The notes under the pieces were generated by a model. It worked only from the letters and a program-made list of their open reading frames with translations. It made no database searches and had not been told where the DNA came from. 64,000 bases of DNA, taken from NCBI RefSeq assembly GCF_900104245.1, contig NZ_FMXN01000004.1, forward strand, positions 1-64,000, read 5' to 3'. Source of the stretch: Pseudidiomarina indica. GTDB lineage: Bacteria > Pseudomonadota > Gammaproteobacteria > Enterobacterales > Alteromonadaceae. The translations under genes were made by a program, and so were the position numbers. Numbering within the stretch: position 1 is the first letter of the stretch; every line of letters begins with the position of its first letter. Positions 33,807 to 44,513 of this stretch are shown here, piece after piece.

Positions 33807-34827
33807 GATCCACCACCGGCAACGTCACTTCGGTCACAATTTCTTCGTGGTCCAGCCACCATCTTACGCGCCCACCAAATCGCTCGAGCGTGGCATAACT
33901 GAGAAATGTGCCCGCACCAACCCCCTGTTGGCTGGGTTGCAATTGTAACCCCAATTCACGCAATTGTGCTGCTTGGTGATGATTCGCATGATTCCGAATC
34001 ACCAGTTGCCACTCACGCCCTGTTTGAGTTTGCTGGACAGTAGCGGCTACCTGTATTTGGCTGTCAACCACAGCAGCATCGGCCGCATTGTGCAATAAGC
34101 TCAGTAACGCGGGTAACAACGTCCGATCCGCCTCAATCCTATCGGTGGCGGGAATCTCATGATGCCAGTCAATCCGCACATCGGGGCGAGCAATCAGCAT
34201 GGCATCACGTAATTGAGTGACCAACTCGGTCACAGGTAACGCCATCACCCGGTGAGCGCGCACATCTTCAGCGACTTCACGCCAATCCATCAGCAAGTTA
34301 TGAACCCGTCGAATTTGTTGCTCCACACGTTGCAAGTCTTCATCGTTGGGATAGCGCTGGCGAGCATCTTCAAGCATAAACTGCATGGTTTGAATGGGGG
34401 TGGCCACTTCATGACTAAACTGAGCCGCAGCGGTGCCAATGGTCACCAACTGTTCATCTCGATGCTGCCGCAAATGCATTGCCCGCAACGCTGCCTGCTG
34501 CTTCAGGATACGCGTCCGTAGCCAATGTAAAGTCACGCCCAACAACAATGCGGCAAAGACTTGCCCGTACACCATCGCACGATAATGGGTATCCATGCCG
34601 TGCATTGTGGGTAGTGGCGCTTGCAGTTGTAACAACTGACCTACCACGCCGGCCGCCATCACACACCACGCTAAATGGAATGGGAGTAACAACATGGCCG
34701 CCGCCATCGGCACTAACACCAGCACGGCATAAGGGTTTTCTGCCGCACCATGCAGCCAGATCACGCCGTGTGCAACCACGGTGATGATGAGCAACAGAAC
34801 TGTGGTCAAACTATCCCGAAATGTCAC
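33799..34827 (-). CDS. RegB/PrrB-type membrane sensor histidine kinase
   Basis: 342-aa kinase with an N-terminal block of about four to five hydrophobic helices (residues 8-110), a DHp helix with the phospho-acceptor His in AAQFSHEVATPIQTM, and a degenerate-looking but recognisable ATPase domain (HNAADAAV as N-box, GVGAGTFLSYATLERFGG near the C-terminus). The HExxTPI sequence resembles the HELGTPL of RegB kinases, which sense quinone or thiol redox state. It starts with GTG preceded by GGAG. Head of the cluster regulator-Blh-YeiH and divergent from the copper receptor. Confidence 0.85.
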   Translation of the reverse strand: MTFRDSLTTVLLLIITVVAHGVIWLHGAAENPYAVLVLVPMAAAMLLLPFHLAWCVMAAGVVGQLLQLQAPLPTMHGMDTHYRAMVYGQVFAALLLGVTLHWLRTRILKQQAALRAMHLRQHRDEQLVTIGTAAAQFSHEVATPIQTMQFMLEDARQRYPNDEDLQRVEQQIRRVHNLLMDWREVAEDVRAHRVMALPVTELVTQLRDAMLIARPDVRIDWHHEIPATDRIEADRTLLPALLSLLHNAADAAVVDSQIQVAATVQQTQTGREWQLVIRNHANHHQAAQLRELGLQLQPSQQGVGAGTFLSYATLERFGGRVRWWLDHEEIVTEVTLPVVDHD

Positions 34828-34975
34828 TGGATCTCACTCCATGTTAGATAGCGGCGAATACCTCTTAAGTATGCACCAGTTCAGGCAGAATTCCAGCTGC
34901 GACATTTTGTCACATCCCATTTTAAATCAATCGGTTGATAATACTCATCCTGCCATAAATAAAAGGAAAAGTGAG

Positions 34976-36973
34976 ATGTTTATCGCCCTACCTGTGCTTC
35001 TTTCTATCGCGCCCCAAGCGCTCGAACCGGCTCCCTTAGAACGCATTGTGGTGACCGGTGCGCGCCCCCTGACAACCATCGAACTGGTGAAGGATCCGAA
35101 AGCACCGCAACAGCCCCTGCCAGCGCACGATGGAGGCGACTACCTCAAAGCGATTCCAGGGTTCTCTCTAATCCGCAAGGGCGGCACCAGCGGTGACCCA
35201 GTGTTTCGAGGTGCAGCAGGTTCGCGCCTCACCATTACCAGCGATGATCAAATGGTGTTAGGCGGGTGTAGTAGCCGCATGGATCCACCAACTGCCTATA
35301 TTAACCCTCAAAACTATGACCAGATTCGCATTATCAAAGGCCCCCAAACCGTGCTTTATGGGCCGACGGCAGGGACCGTTTTGTTTGAGCGTTCCCATGA
35401 TCAGGTTCGCTCTGATGAACTGCCCGGTCGAGTCAGTTTAGTGGCGGGTTCGTGGGGGCGCCGCGAGGGCAATGTCGATTATCAGGTAGGCGGCGACGTA
35501 GGTTTTTGGCGCCTAGCCGGCAGCCTCAGCGAGGCGGACCATTATCAAGATGGCGCTGGCGAGTCGGTACATAGTGCCTATCAGCGTTGGGCCATTGATA
35601 CACAATGGGGTTGGACGCCTAATCATGACACCCTACTCGTTCTGTCTGTTGGCACCAGTGGCGGTGAGGCGGCTTATGCCGATCGTGGCATGGATGGCTC
35701 GTTATTTGATCGAAACAGCGCCAGTTTACGCTGGCAACAAAGCAATCTGGCACCCTGGTTGATGGAGCTCGATAGCCAAGTATATTTTGGCTATATCGAC
35801 CACGTTATGGATAACTATTCGCTACGTGAGTTTACTCCCTCCATGGCCATGCCCCACCCCAGCGCCAGCAACCCCGATCGCTATTCGAGGGGCGGTCGTA
35901 TGGTAGCAACCTTGGATCTGCCTTGGTTCAGCCAATTAAAACTAGGGATGGATCATCAACACCAAGTTCATCGTGACCGCAGCAGCATGAATCAATTGCA
36001 ACTGCCCTACCAGCACCAACCGCGTCGTGAAACCGCCAGCGTGGCTCAATATGGGGTCTTCCTAGAAGGAAGTGTGCCGCTTACTGCCGGCCAGCAAGTG
36101 ATTGGCGGGCTCCGGTGGGACCATTGGCGTGCCACTGATGAACGGGAGTTCTTAGGGATGCCGACCATGCCTCAACCAAACCCGACTGCTAATATGCGTC
36201 GTAACGATGACTTATACAGCGCCTTTGTCCGCTGGGAATACCAACACCAGCATCAACAATGGTCGGTCGGAATCGGGCGAGCGGAGCGTTTTCCCGATTT
36301 TTGGGAGTTAATTGGCAATCGTAACCAAAGCCCAACCTCAGCCAGTGCGTTTCATACCGCTCCTGAACTCACGCATCAGTTAGATATTGGTTATCACGTA
36401 CGCAACGCTGAACTAGAATGGCTAGTGCATGGCTTTTATAACCGGATTGACCGTTTCATTTTAATCGAAAATGGCCAGCACCGGCAGCCGGATTTGGTGC
36501 GGAATATTGCCACCGAAAGTTGGGGCACTGAGGCCATGCTCACCTATCGCATGACGCCGCAATGGTTGCTCGATGCCACTCTTGCATACACTCACGGGAG
36601 TAACCTCAGTGATCGACGGCCACTCGCTCAGCAACCGCCCCTGGAATTAAAGTTTGGCGCAGAATATCGTCAGCACGATTGGACTTTTGCTGGCTTATGG
36701 CGAGTTGTGGCGCAACAAAATCGGGTGGCCATTGGCCAAGGCAATATTGTTGGGAATGACTTCAAGACCACCGCTGGTTTCGGGGTCCTTGCTATCAATG
36801 CCCACTGGCAAGTTGCCCCGCGGTGGCAGATTAGTTTCGGTATTGATAACCTATTAGACCATACGTACGCCGAACATTTGAGCACCGCTGGAGCAATGGT
36901 GGCAGGCTTTGAACAAACAGCACAAGTGCATGAACCTGGACGTACCTTCTGGTTAAAACTGGATTATCAGTGA
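34976..36973 (+). CDS. oprC: TonB-dependent copper receptor (OprC/NosA-like)
   Basis: 665-aa TonB-dependent outer-membrane receptor. The plug has a TonB-box-like ERIVVTGAR and the copper-receptor signature GGCSSRMDPPTAYINP, with C98 and M102 spaced like the Cu-binding Cys and Met of OprC; IKGPQTVLYGPTAGT follows. The barrel ends in FWLKLDYQ. His/Met-rich stretches (MDHQHQVHRDRSSM) could supply further ligands. The chosen ATG has AAGGA 9 nt upstream, but the signal peptide is short and lacks basic residues, so the start could be wrong. Divergent from the RegB-like kinase. Confidence 0.83.
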   Translation: MFIALPVLLSIAPQALEPAPLERIVVTGARPLTTIELVKDPKAPQQPLPAHDGGDYLKAIPGFSLIRKGGTSGDPVFRGAAGSRLTITSDDQMVLGGCSSRMDPPTAYINPQNYDQIRIIKGPQTVLYGPTAGTVLFERSHDQVRSDELPGRVSLVAGSWGRREGNVDYQVGGDVGFWRLAGSLSEADHYQDGAGESVHSAYQRWAIDTQWGWTPNHDTLLVLSVGTSGGEAAYADRGMDGSLFDRNSASLRWQQSNLAPWLMELDSQVYFGYIDHVMDNYSLREFTPSMAMPHPSASNPDRYSRGGRMVATLDLPWFSQLKLGMDHQHQVHRDRSSMNQLQLPYQHQPRRETASVAQYGVFLEGSVPLTAGQQVIGGLRWDHWRATDEREFLGMPTMPQPNPTANMRRNDDLYSAFVRWEYQHQHQQWSVGIGRAERFPDFWELIGNRNQSPTSASAFHTAPELTHQLDIGYHVRNAELEWLVHGFYNRIDRFILIENGQHRQPDLVRNIATESWGTEAMLTYRMTPQWLLDATLAYTHGSNLSDRRPLAQQPPLELKFGAEYRQHDWTFAGLWRVVAQQNRVAIGQGNIVGNDFKTTAGFGVLAINAHWQVAPRWQISFGIDNLLDHTYAEHLSTAGAMVAGFEQTAQVHEPGRTFWLKLDYQ

Positions 36974-37029
36974 TAACTGGGTATAAAATTGCCACCTTTC
37001 TGACAACTTGATGAGAATTGGAATTAACT

Positions 37030-37746
37030 ATGGGTCGCGCGTATCAAAACCGAAAAGAGTCCATCGCCAAAACGGCGGCTGCAAAAAGTAAAGTTTACAG
37101 CAAGTATGGTCGCCAAATTTATGTTGTTGCGAAGCAAGGTGGTGTAGACCCCAATGCCAACCTCCAATTGCGAAGCCTGATTGAAAACGCCAAAAAAGAT
37201 CAGGTCCCTGCCCACGTCATTGATAAAGCCATTGATAAAGCCAAGGGAGGTGCTGGCGAAGACTATGCACAGGCGTTGTACGAAGGGTTTGGCCCCGGTA
37301 ACTGCATGGTGTTGGTGGACGCTCTGACCGATAACCCCAACCGTACCATTGGTGAAGTGCGTAACTGCTTTACCAAAACCAAATGCAAATTGGGCGCACC
37401 CGGCAGTGTGTCACACATGTTTGATCACTGTGTGATTCTAAAGTTTGCTGGGGACGACGAAGATGCGGTGTTAGAAGCTTTAATGCTGGCCGATGTGGAT
37501 GTAACCGACATTGAATCAGAAGATGGCTTCATCACCGTGTTCGCGCCTCATACCGAATCGCATAAGGCAAAAGTCGCATTGCAAGAAGCCTTTGCTGATA
37601 TCGAGTTTGAGGTGGACGAGGTGCAATACTTACCACAGTTGATGACTGACCTGAGTGGCGACGATATCGCCCAAATGGAAAAGCTTATCGACATGCTCAA
37701 CGACTGTGATGATGTCCAGAACATTTATCACAACGCCCAGTGGTAA
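37030..37746 (+). CDS. YebC/PmpR-family (TACO1-like) regulator
   Basis: 238-aa protein of the YebC family, beginning [21 protein letters not shown] and containing [38 protein letters not shown] and the domain-3 segment [11 protein letters not shown]. It belongs to the YeeN subgroup (start MGRAYQNRK instead of MAGHSKW). Family members act as transcriptional regulators or as translation factors that relieve ribosome stalling at proline stretches. The start at 37030 fits the family; four upstream codons are excluded. Confidence 0.9.
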   Translation: MGRAYQNRKESIAKTAAAKSKVYSKYGRQIYVVAKQGGVDPNANLQLRSLIENAKKDQVPAHVIDKAIDKAKGGAGEDYAQALYEGFGPGNCMVLVDALTDNPNRTIGEVRNCFTKTKCKLGAPGSVSHMFDHCVILKFAGDDEDAVLEALMLADVDVTDIESEDGFITVFAPHTESHKAKVALQEAFADIEFEVDEVQYLPQLMTDLSGDDIAQMEKLIDMLNDCDDVQNIYHNAQW

Positions 37747-37764
37747 GCAGCTAAGGCAGTCACT

Positions 37765-37795
37765 AAAAAAGGCGAGGTTCCCCCTCGCCTTTTTT
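37765..37795. terminator. Bidirectional terminator between yebC-like gene and S9A peptidase
   Basis: GGCGAGG / CCTCGCC stem with TTCCC loop, A6 before and T6 after; a strong intrinsic terminator in both directions. Confidence 0.85.
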
Positions 37796-37813
37796 CATCA
37801 ACAACCGCTGACA

Positions 37814-39967
37814 TTATTGGGCCGAACCCAACAAATCTAGAATAAACGCATACTCTTCAGCAACATCTTTAACCCGTGAGAAACGGCCACTGCTTCCCCC
37901 ATGACCCGCGGTCATGTTGGTTTTAAACAACAATGGATTGGCATCGGTTTTATGCGTCCGCAATTTCGCTACCCATTTTGCCGGCTCAAAGTATTGCACT
38001 TGTGAATCATGTAACCCCGTGGTGACCAGCAACGCAGGGTAATCTTGTTCCTGTAACTGGTCGTACGGCGAGTATGACAAAATGTAGTCATAGTAGGGCT
38101 GTAGCTTGGGGTTGCCCCACTCATCAAACTCATTGGTGGTAAGCGGAATGCTTTCATCCAACATGGTTGTGACCACATCCACAAAGGGCACATGCGCCAC
38201 TAACCCACGGTATAGCTCAGGTGCCATGTTGGCCACAGCCCCCATCAATAAGCCACCAGCGCTGCCACCCATGCCAAACACCTTATCGGGGTGCGCATAA
38301 CCACTTTCGACCAAGTGCTTGGTCACCGCAATGTAGTCAGTAAACGTATTTATTTTATTCAATAACTTGCCATCTTCGTACCAATGGCGCCCCATCTCTT
38401 GTCCACCCCGAATGTGAGCGATGGCGTACACAAAGCCGCGATCGACCAAGCTAAATACCGACGAGCGGAAACTCGGTTCGCTACTGCTGCCATAAGACCC
38501 GTAGGCATATTGATATAAAGGCGCACTGCCATCCTGACGTAGTCCTTTTTTATACAACAAAGAGACAGGGATTTTCGTGCCATCGGTAGCCGTCGCCCAA
38601 GTGCGTTCGGTGGTATATAAACTGGCATCAAAGTTAGGAACTGGTTGCCGTTTTAGCACCTCACGCTCCCCGGTTGCCATGTCGTAGGCATAGACCGTCG
38701 CTGGCGTGATAAGCGAGCTGTAGGTGTAACGTAGAATCGTGGTGTCTTGTTGGACGTTCCGTTCAAAATAAGTCACGTACACCGGCTCATCGGACGTAAT
38801 CACTTGCGATTTTTCTGGATGCCCCCACCGCATGACACGAATCTGCCGTAACCCATCCACGCGCTCTTGAATGGCCAAATAATCGGCAAAAACTTCAAAG
38901 TCCTGAATTAAGACATCCTCACGATGCTCAATCAGCGGCTGCCAGCGACTTTTATCGCCAATTTGGTCATGGGCAACCGTCATGATCTGATAATTAGGCG
39001 CATTCAAGTCCGTTAAAATAATCCAACGACCTTGAATGTGATCGGCAACATATTGGAAATCACGCTCGCGCGGTGCCAATAACCGGAACTCACCATTGGG
39101 CGTATCCGCGTCAAGCACTCGCACTTCAGTCGACACCGTTTGGTCTAAGTGAATTTGGATGTATTCCCCATCTGTGGTGTTGTTCACCCACATGTAGAAG
39201 GTGTTATCCGTTTCCTCATAAACCAATTCAGCCGTTTCCGGCGCACTGCCAATTTCGTATTTCAATACCCGTGTGGATAACAGCGTTTGTGGATCATTTT
39301 CGATCACAAATACGGTTTTGTTGTCTTTCGCCCAAGCAATCGCTGGCGAAAGCCCGGTTAAGGTTTCCACATAATCTTGCCCCGTGGTTAAATCACGAAT
39401 TCTCAGTTCATACTGACGACGCCCAGTGGTATCCACCATGTAAGCCAATAGCTGTTGATTGGGGCTCACTGACAAGTTGGTGACATTCATGTAGCTGTGG
39501 CCGAGCGCCAGCTCATTGACGTCCACCAGCACTTGCACCTGACCGGTTGCATCAGCGCGAACATGAATTGGATATTCTTTGCCCGCTTCATATTGCACCG
39601 AATAGAGATAATCACCTTTTTGATAAGGCACCGAGGTATCATCTTGTTGAATACGCCCAATCAATTCGGCCTCAATAGTGGCTGTGGTTGCTGCATAACC
39701 TGCCCGATACGCATCGTAATACTCGTTTTCAGCGGTTAAATAGGCAATCACATCGGGGTCGGCACGCTCATCATCCCGCAACCAATAATACGGGTCGGCA
39801 CGGTCACCATGGGGCGACTCAACAATAAACGGGCGCTGCTCCGCCACGGGAGCAGGTGGCAACGCCCCCGCCGATTGCTCTGGGGTGACGGTACCGGTAC
39901 ATCCCGCTAACCAAATCACAGGAAGGGTTAAACAACTGAACGCAATTTTATTTTTATAAGCCATCAT
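37814..39967 (-). CDS. Lipid-anchored oligopeptidase B-like serine peptidase (S9A)
   Basis: 717-aa prolyl-oligopeptidase-family enzyme. The N-terminus is a lipoprotein signal (VIWLAGCTG), followed by a beta-propeller starting at ADPYYWLRDDERADPDVIAYL. The C-terminal alpha/beta-hydrolase domain has the nucleophile in GMGGSAGGLLMGAV, the Asp in TTGLHDSQV and the His in TAGHGGSSGRF. Oligopeptidase B cleaves after Arg/Lys in short peptides. It sits on the envelope, so it would degrade imported peptides. The start at 39967 has GGAATGAA upstream; ATG 39964 is equivalent. Confidence 0.9.
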   Translation of the reverse strand: MMAYKNKIAFSCLTLPVIWLAGCTGTVTPEQSAGALPPAPVAEQRPFIVESPHGDRADPYYWLRDDERADPDVIAYLTAENEYYDAYRAGYAATTATIEAELIGRIQQDDTSVPYQKGDYLYSVQYEAGKEYPIHVRADATGQVQVLVDVNELALGHSYMNVTNLSVSPNQQLLAYMVDTTGRRQYELRIRDLTTGQDYVETLTGLSPAIAWAKDNKTVFVIENDPQTLLSTRVLKYEIGSAPETAELVYEETDNTFYMWVNNTTDGEYIQIHLDQTVSTEVRVLDADTPNGEFRLLAPRERDFQYVADHIQGRWIILTDLNAPNYQIMTVAHDQIGDKSRWQPLIEHREDVLIQDFEVFADYLAIQERVDGLRQIRVMRWGHPEKSQVITSDEPVYVTYFERNVQQDTTILRYTYSSLITPATVYAYDMATGEREVLKRQPVPNFDASLYTTERTWATATDGTKIPVSLLYKKGLRQDGSAPLYQYAYGSYGSSSEPSFRSSVFSLVDRGFVYAIAHIRGGQEMGRHWYEDGKLLNKINTFTDYIAVTKHLVESGYAHPDKVFGMGGSAGGLLMGAVANMAPELYRGLVAHVPFVDVVTTMLDESIPLTTNEFDEWGNPKLQPYYDYILSYSPYDQLQEQDYPALLVTTGLHDSQVQYFEPAKWVAKLRTHKTDANPLLFKTNMTAGHGGSSGRFSRVKDVAEEYAFILDLLGSAQ

Positions 39968-40212
39968 TTCATTCCAATTACAAAGATAGCTCACACTATA
40001 CGGAGCAAATCAAAATACACAATAACCCCATGAATTTTGTCGTTACTCTTATTAGAAAAATAGCGTAAAATCGCCGATTGAAAAACAAATAGTTAACAAT
40101 TAAGATTGCCGAGCACTATAAGGCACGTTCATCGCAAATCAGATTACATGTCTGACCAGTTATGTCACAGTCATCATTCAGACAAATCTCATTGCGAGTG
40201 TTAGGGGGATGG

Positions 40213-42240
40213 ATGCCTAAGTTTTTATCACTATTGCTTGTGGTTCTAAGCTGTGGAGTCGGTTCACTCACTGCGGTGGCCTCGTCACATGGGAAGATGG
40301 ACCAAGCCATCGAAGCGCAACTGGATCACATCCTCAATCAATCGAATGGCCCTGAAACACTGCAACAGTTGCAGCAATTAACAGCAGAGCTCAGTGAGGC
40401 GACCCCCTTCCTGACCCGAATTCGAGCCCTGAACTATTTAGCCATTGAATACGCCCGCGTACGGCAATTCGACGCCGCTTGGAACGTACTCAATGGCGTT
40501 CGTGAATTGGCAGACAATAGTGCTTCTACCGATGCGATTACCGAAACAGAAGCCACCGCCTTGCTGCTGTATACCTTGCAAGGAAAAACCTCAGCCGCAT
40601 TAACTCACATTAATACCGCATTATTGCTCAGCGACGATGTTCAGGTTCCGCGCATTCGCTATTTCGCCCATAGTATGGCGGCGTTCATCTACCAGCACCG
40701 TAGTCAATTTGATGCCGCTCTTGAACACTATATTCATGCGGCCGATGCAATTTCGACCACCCATGATTCGCGCACACTGATTCGTTTGCTTGCTACCAAG
40801 CAGCAAATTGCCAGCTTATACGGTCAACAAAAAAATTATGAATTGGCGCTCGAGCAACTCGATGATACGGAACGTCTCGCAATCAAAAATAACCTCATGG
40901 ACATGTTCGGGCATACCCTCTACCTCGAGCGTGCTTATGTTGAGGTGATGCGGCAGAATTATGATGCCGCACTGGCGCATTACGACACCTTACGCACACA
41001 ACTGCGGCAACAACCACAGCATACGGCCTATTATCTGACGGTGCTCAATAACATGGGCGACGTGAAGATTCGTACCGGTCATTATGAAGACGCCCACAAG
41101 ATTCTCACCGAAGCTTATGAACTGGCGCAATTGCATCCCGATCTGTTAAATCCAGAAGTGATTTTATTTAACTTAAGCTATGTGGATATCTTTTTGGGGC
41201 ATGAAGAGCAAGGTCTAGCAGCGATGCAGCAAATTGTGACTAATGCTGAAACCTCATTACCCGTGGTGCAGTATGAAAGCCTGCTGGGCGAGTACGCCGA
41301 TGCATTGACCCATTTAGGGCGCCACGCAGAAGCCATTGAAGTGCTTTTGAAACAGCGCGAGCTGCGGGAACAAGTCTATCGCAGTGATCAACAAGCTAGC
41401 ATGGCAGAGCTGCAAAACTTGTATGACAGCAAAGACAAAGCTTTACAAATCGAGTTGTTGTCACAAAAAAATGAACTGAATCAACAGCTGATTGAAAACG
41501 CCAGTCAAAAGCGCACCATTTTAAAACTGATGATTGCCCTCACCTCGTTTGCGGTGATTTTGGTGATTGTGCTGTATCGTTCAGCTTACCGTAATAACCG
41601 CGAGCTGCGTGTCGCGAACAGTCGCTTAGCAGAACAATCAGCCCGTGACCCGCTCACTGGATTGCTAAATCGACGAGCGTTACAACACGCTATACGCCAG
41701 CCAACTCATGGCCGTCAAGATGCGATGTTATTGCTCGATGTGGACCACTTCAAACGCATCAATGACCACTTGGGCCACGCCGCCGGTGATGAAGTGCTGA
41801 TGGAAGTCTCACGACGGTTGATTAAAGCATCCCGGGATTCTGATTTAGTAGTACGCTGGGGCGGTGAAGAATTTCTGATTTACCTGGTGAATATCGACCC
41901 AGATAAGCTCCCGGTTATGGCGCAGCGCATTCTCGATGCCATTGCTTCAACACCGATTTCATTGGAGCAACAAGACATCAACGTTACAGCCACCATTGGC
42001 TTCATTAATTACCCACTGGCGGTGACTGGTGACCAATCAATCAACTGGGAACGAACCATTCAGCTCGCCGATTTAGTGCTTTATGCAGGGAAAGTGCATG
42101 GTCGCAACCAAGCCTGGGGCATCATGGCACTCAATCAACCTTTTGCCGACATCCAGCAACTGCTTGAAACTGATTTACCGGCAGCTATCGAGCAAGGGGC
42201 GCTAGACGTCACCATTTTGCATGGCCCGAAAGCCTCGTAA
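40213..42240 (+). CDS. TPR-repeat sensor diguanylate cyclase
   Basis: 675-aa membrane protein. After a signal peptide (LLLVVLSCGVGSLTAVASS) comes a periplasmic region of about 370 residues made of TPR-like helical pairs (DAALEHYIHAADAI, YDAALAHYDTLRTQ, GHYEDAHKILTEAYELAQ). A coiled coil (LQIELLSQKNELNQQ), one membrane helix (LKLMIALTSFAVILVIVLY) and a GGDEF domain with active-site GGEEF follow. It should make c-di-GMP in response to a periplasmic peptide or protein signal. The start at 40213 has an AGGGGG; an ATG at 40162 is possible but less favoured. Confidence 0.87.
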   Translation: MPKFLSLLLVVLSCGVGSLTAVASSHGKMDQAIEAQLDHILNQSNGPETLQQLQQLTAELSEATPFLTRIRALNYLAIEYARVRQFDAAWNVLNGVRELADNSASTDAITETEATALLLYTLQGKTSAALTHINTALLLSDDVQVPRIRYFAHSMAAFIYQHRSQFDAALEHYIHAADAISTTHDSRTLIRLLATKQQIASLYGQQKNYELALEQLDDTERLAIKNNLMDMFGHTLYLERAYVEVMRQNYDAALAHYDTLRTQLRQQPQHTAYYLTVLNNMGDVKIRTGHYEDAHKILTEAYELAQLHPDLLNPEVILFNLSYVDIFLGHEEQGLAAMQQIVTNAETSLPVVQYESLLGEYADALTHLGRHAEAIEVLLKQRELREQVYRSDQQASMAELQNLYDSKDKALQIELLSQKNELNQQLIENASQKRTILKLMIALTSFAVILVIVLYRSAYRNNRELRVANSRLAEQSARDPLTGLLNRRALQHAIRQPTHGRQDAMLLLDVDHFKRINDHLGHAAGDEVLMEVSRRLIKASRDSDLVVRWGGEEFLIYLVNIDPDKLPVMAQRILDAIASTPISLEQQDINVTATIGFINYPLAVTGDQSINWERTIQLADLVLYAGKVHGRNQAWGIMALNQPFADIQQLLETDLPAAIEQGALDVTILHGPKAS

Positions 42241-42251
42241 GTTCCGCTAAT

Positions 42252-42286
42252 AAAAAAGGCTGAGTGATATCCACTCAGCCTTTTAA
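42252..42286. terminator. Terminator between GGDEF gene and second S9A peptidase
   Basis: GGCTGAGTG / CACTCAGCC, 9-bp stem with a 5-nt loop, preceded by A6 and followed by TTTT; usable by both convergent genes. Confidence 0.8.
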
Positions 42287-42306
42287 TGTGTGCTAGCAAT
42301 AAACGC

Positions 42307-44445
42307 TTATTGCAACGGTAATTCTTTCACACCCATATTCCACAGGGTGAAACCATAAATATCCGCCGCTTGGTCGATGATTTTAGAAACTGGCGTTCCT
42401 GCACCATGCCCTGCGTTTACTTCCACGCGAATCAACTGTGGATTTGACCCACCTGCTTTGGCTTGGAGTTCTGCCGCAAACTTGAACGAGTGTGCTGGCA
42501 CCACGCGGTCATCATGGTCACCCGTGGTGATCATGGTCGCTGGGTAAGCAACTCCTGGCTTCACGTTATGAACCGGTGAGTAGCCATACAAGTACTCGAA
42601 CATTTCCTTGCTATCGTCTGCAGTACCGTAGTCATACGCCCAACCAGCACCAGCCGTGAAGGTGTGATAGCGCAACATATCCAATACCCCAACCGCAGGC
42701 AGTGCAACTTTCATCAAGTCAGGACGTTGCGTCATGACCGCACCCACCAGCAGGCCACCATTCGAACCACCACGAATAGCTAGGGTTTCGTTTGACGCAT
42801 AACCCGCATCAATCAAGTACTCGGCGGCAGCGATAAAGTCATCAAACACATTTTGTTTCTGCATTTGAGTCCCTGCAATATGCCACGCTTTCCCGTATTC
42901 ACCGCCACCACGCAAGTTGGCAACCGCGTACACACCACCCAGCTCAAGCCACATTGCATTGCTCATGCTGAATGACGGCATCAGGCTAATGTTGAAGCCA
43001 CCGTAACCATACAGAATGGTTGGGTTGGTGCCATCCAGCTCAATGCCTTTTTTGTAGGTAATGATCATGGGCACACGGGTGCCATCTTTGGAGGTATAGA
43101 ATACTTGCTTTGATTCATACGCAGAACTGTCAAATTGTGCTTTTGACTCAGCGTACACCGATGACTCACCCGATTTCGGGTCAAATGCGTAAATCGTGCC
43201 TGGCGTGCTGTAGTTGGTGAAGGTGTAATAGACCACCTCATCAGAGCGCTTGCCACTGAAGCCGCCTACGCTGCCGACGCCCGGTAATTCAATATGACGT
43301 ACGCGGGTACCGTCGTAGCTGTATTGCTCTACTTTGGCAATCGCATCCACCATGTACTCAGCGTAAATGTAGCCAGCACCAGTAGAAGGGCTTAACACGT
43401 GCTCGGTTTCAGCAATAAAGTCGCGCCAGTTTTCTGGCGTTGGATTGCTCGCATCAACCGTCACAACACGCTTATTTGGCGCATCCAAGTTCGTGACTAA
43501 GTATAAGGTGCTGCCACGATTATCCAGCACATAGGTATCGGAATCCACGTGATCTACAATGGTGACTAACTCACTATCTGGCTTGGTTAAGTCTTTAATA
43601 AACAACTTGTTGCCAGAAGTTGAGACCGCGGCAGTAATGATCAGGTAACGGTCATCGCTGGTAACGGAGCCGCCGACATAACGATGCTTTTCCGCCTCAG
43701 TGCCACCGAATACCACCACGTCATCTGCCTGAGCAGTGCCCAGCTTGTGATAGTACAGCTTATGTTGATCCGTCATGGCCGATAATTCACTGCCTTCCGG
43801 CTTATCATAGCTGGAGTAGTAAAAACCTTCATTGCCGTACCAAGAAATGCCACTGAACTTAACGTCCACCAGCGTTGGTTCAAGCTGCTGTTTGGTTTCG
43901 ACATCAATGACGATGATCTTCCGCCAATCACTCCCACCCTCTGAAATGGCATAAGCAGCCAACGAGCCATCACGAGAGAAGCTTAAGCTCGCCAATGAGG
44001 TGGTACCATCTTCACTAAAGGTGTTAGGGTCTAGGAAAACTTCGGTATTTCCCTCAGCATCGGTGCGATACACCACATACTGGTTTTGCAAGCCGTCGTT
44101 TTTGTAAAAGTAGGTGTACTTGCCCTCTTTAAACGGTGCGCCTAATTTTTCGTAATTCCATAATTCAGCCAACCGATCTTTAATTTGTTGGCGATACGGG
44201 ATTTGCTCTAAGTAGCTAAAAGTTAATTCATTTTGCGCTTTCACCCAGTTTTCGGTGGCAGCAGAACGATCATCTTCTAACCAGCGGTACGGGTCTGCAA
44301 CCACAGTCCCAAAGTATTCATCGGTAACGTGACCACGCTCAGTGACCGGATAGTTGTATTGGCTATCCACGACGGCCTCCGTTTGCTGATGTGAGGAGCA
44401 TGCGCCTAAAAGCGCAACGCTCGCCACGACTGCTAAATATCTCAT
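42307..44445 (-). CDS. Lipid-anchored prolyl oligopeptidase (S9A)
   Basis: 712-aa prolyl endopeptidase. It has a lipoprotein signal ([16 protein letters not shown]), a propeller beginning [20 protein letters not shown], and a catalytic domain with the nucleophile in [15 protein letters not shown], Asp in [11 protein letters not shown] and His in [24 protein letters not shown] and [13 protein letters not shown] are typical of prolyl oligopeptidase. It cleaves peptides after proline. The start at 44445 gives the lipoprotein signal; an upstream ATG at 44475 would place a charged leader before it. The second S9A enzyme lies 2.3 kb away. Confidence 0.92.
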   Translation of the reverse strand: MRYLAVVASVALLGACSSHQQTEAVVDSQYNYPVTERGHVTDEYFGTVVADPYRWLEDDRSAATENWVKAQNELTFSYLEQIPYRQQIKDRLAELWNYEKLGAPFKEGKYTYFYKNDGLQNQYVVYRTDAEGNTEVFLDPNTFSEDGTTSLASLSFSRDGSLAAYAISEGGSDWRKIIVIDVETKQQLEPTLVDVKFSGISWYGNEGFYYSSYDKPEGSELSAMTDQHKLYYHKLGTAQADDVVVFGGTEAEKHRYVGGSVTSDDRYLIITAAVSTSGNKLFIKDLTKPDSELVTIVDHVDSDTYVLDNRGSTLYLVTNLDAPNKRVVTVDASNPTPENWRDFIAETEHVLSPSTGAGYIYAEYMVDAIAKVEQYSYDGTRVRHIELPGVGSVGGFSGKRSDEVVYYTFTNYSTPGTIYAFDPKSGESSVYAESKAQFDSSAYESKQVFYTSKDGTRVPMIITYKKGIELDGTNPTILYGYGGFNISLMPSFSMSNAMWLELGGVYAVANLRGGGEYGKAWHIAGTQMQKQNVFDDFIAAAEYLIDAGYASNETLAIRGGSNGGLLVGAVMTQRPDLMKVALPAVGVLDMLRYHTFTAGAGWAYDYGTADDSKEMFEYLYGYSPVHNVKPGVAYPATMITTGDHDDRVVPAHSFKFAAELQAKAGGSNPQLIRVEVNAGHGAGTPVSKIIDQAADIYGFTLWNMGVKELPLQ

Positions 44446-44513
44446 GAATGGTTTCACTCCCCTGATTAAGTTCATGTTAAGCTAGTTATTCAATCGCCAT
44501 TGAGATTACCAAA

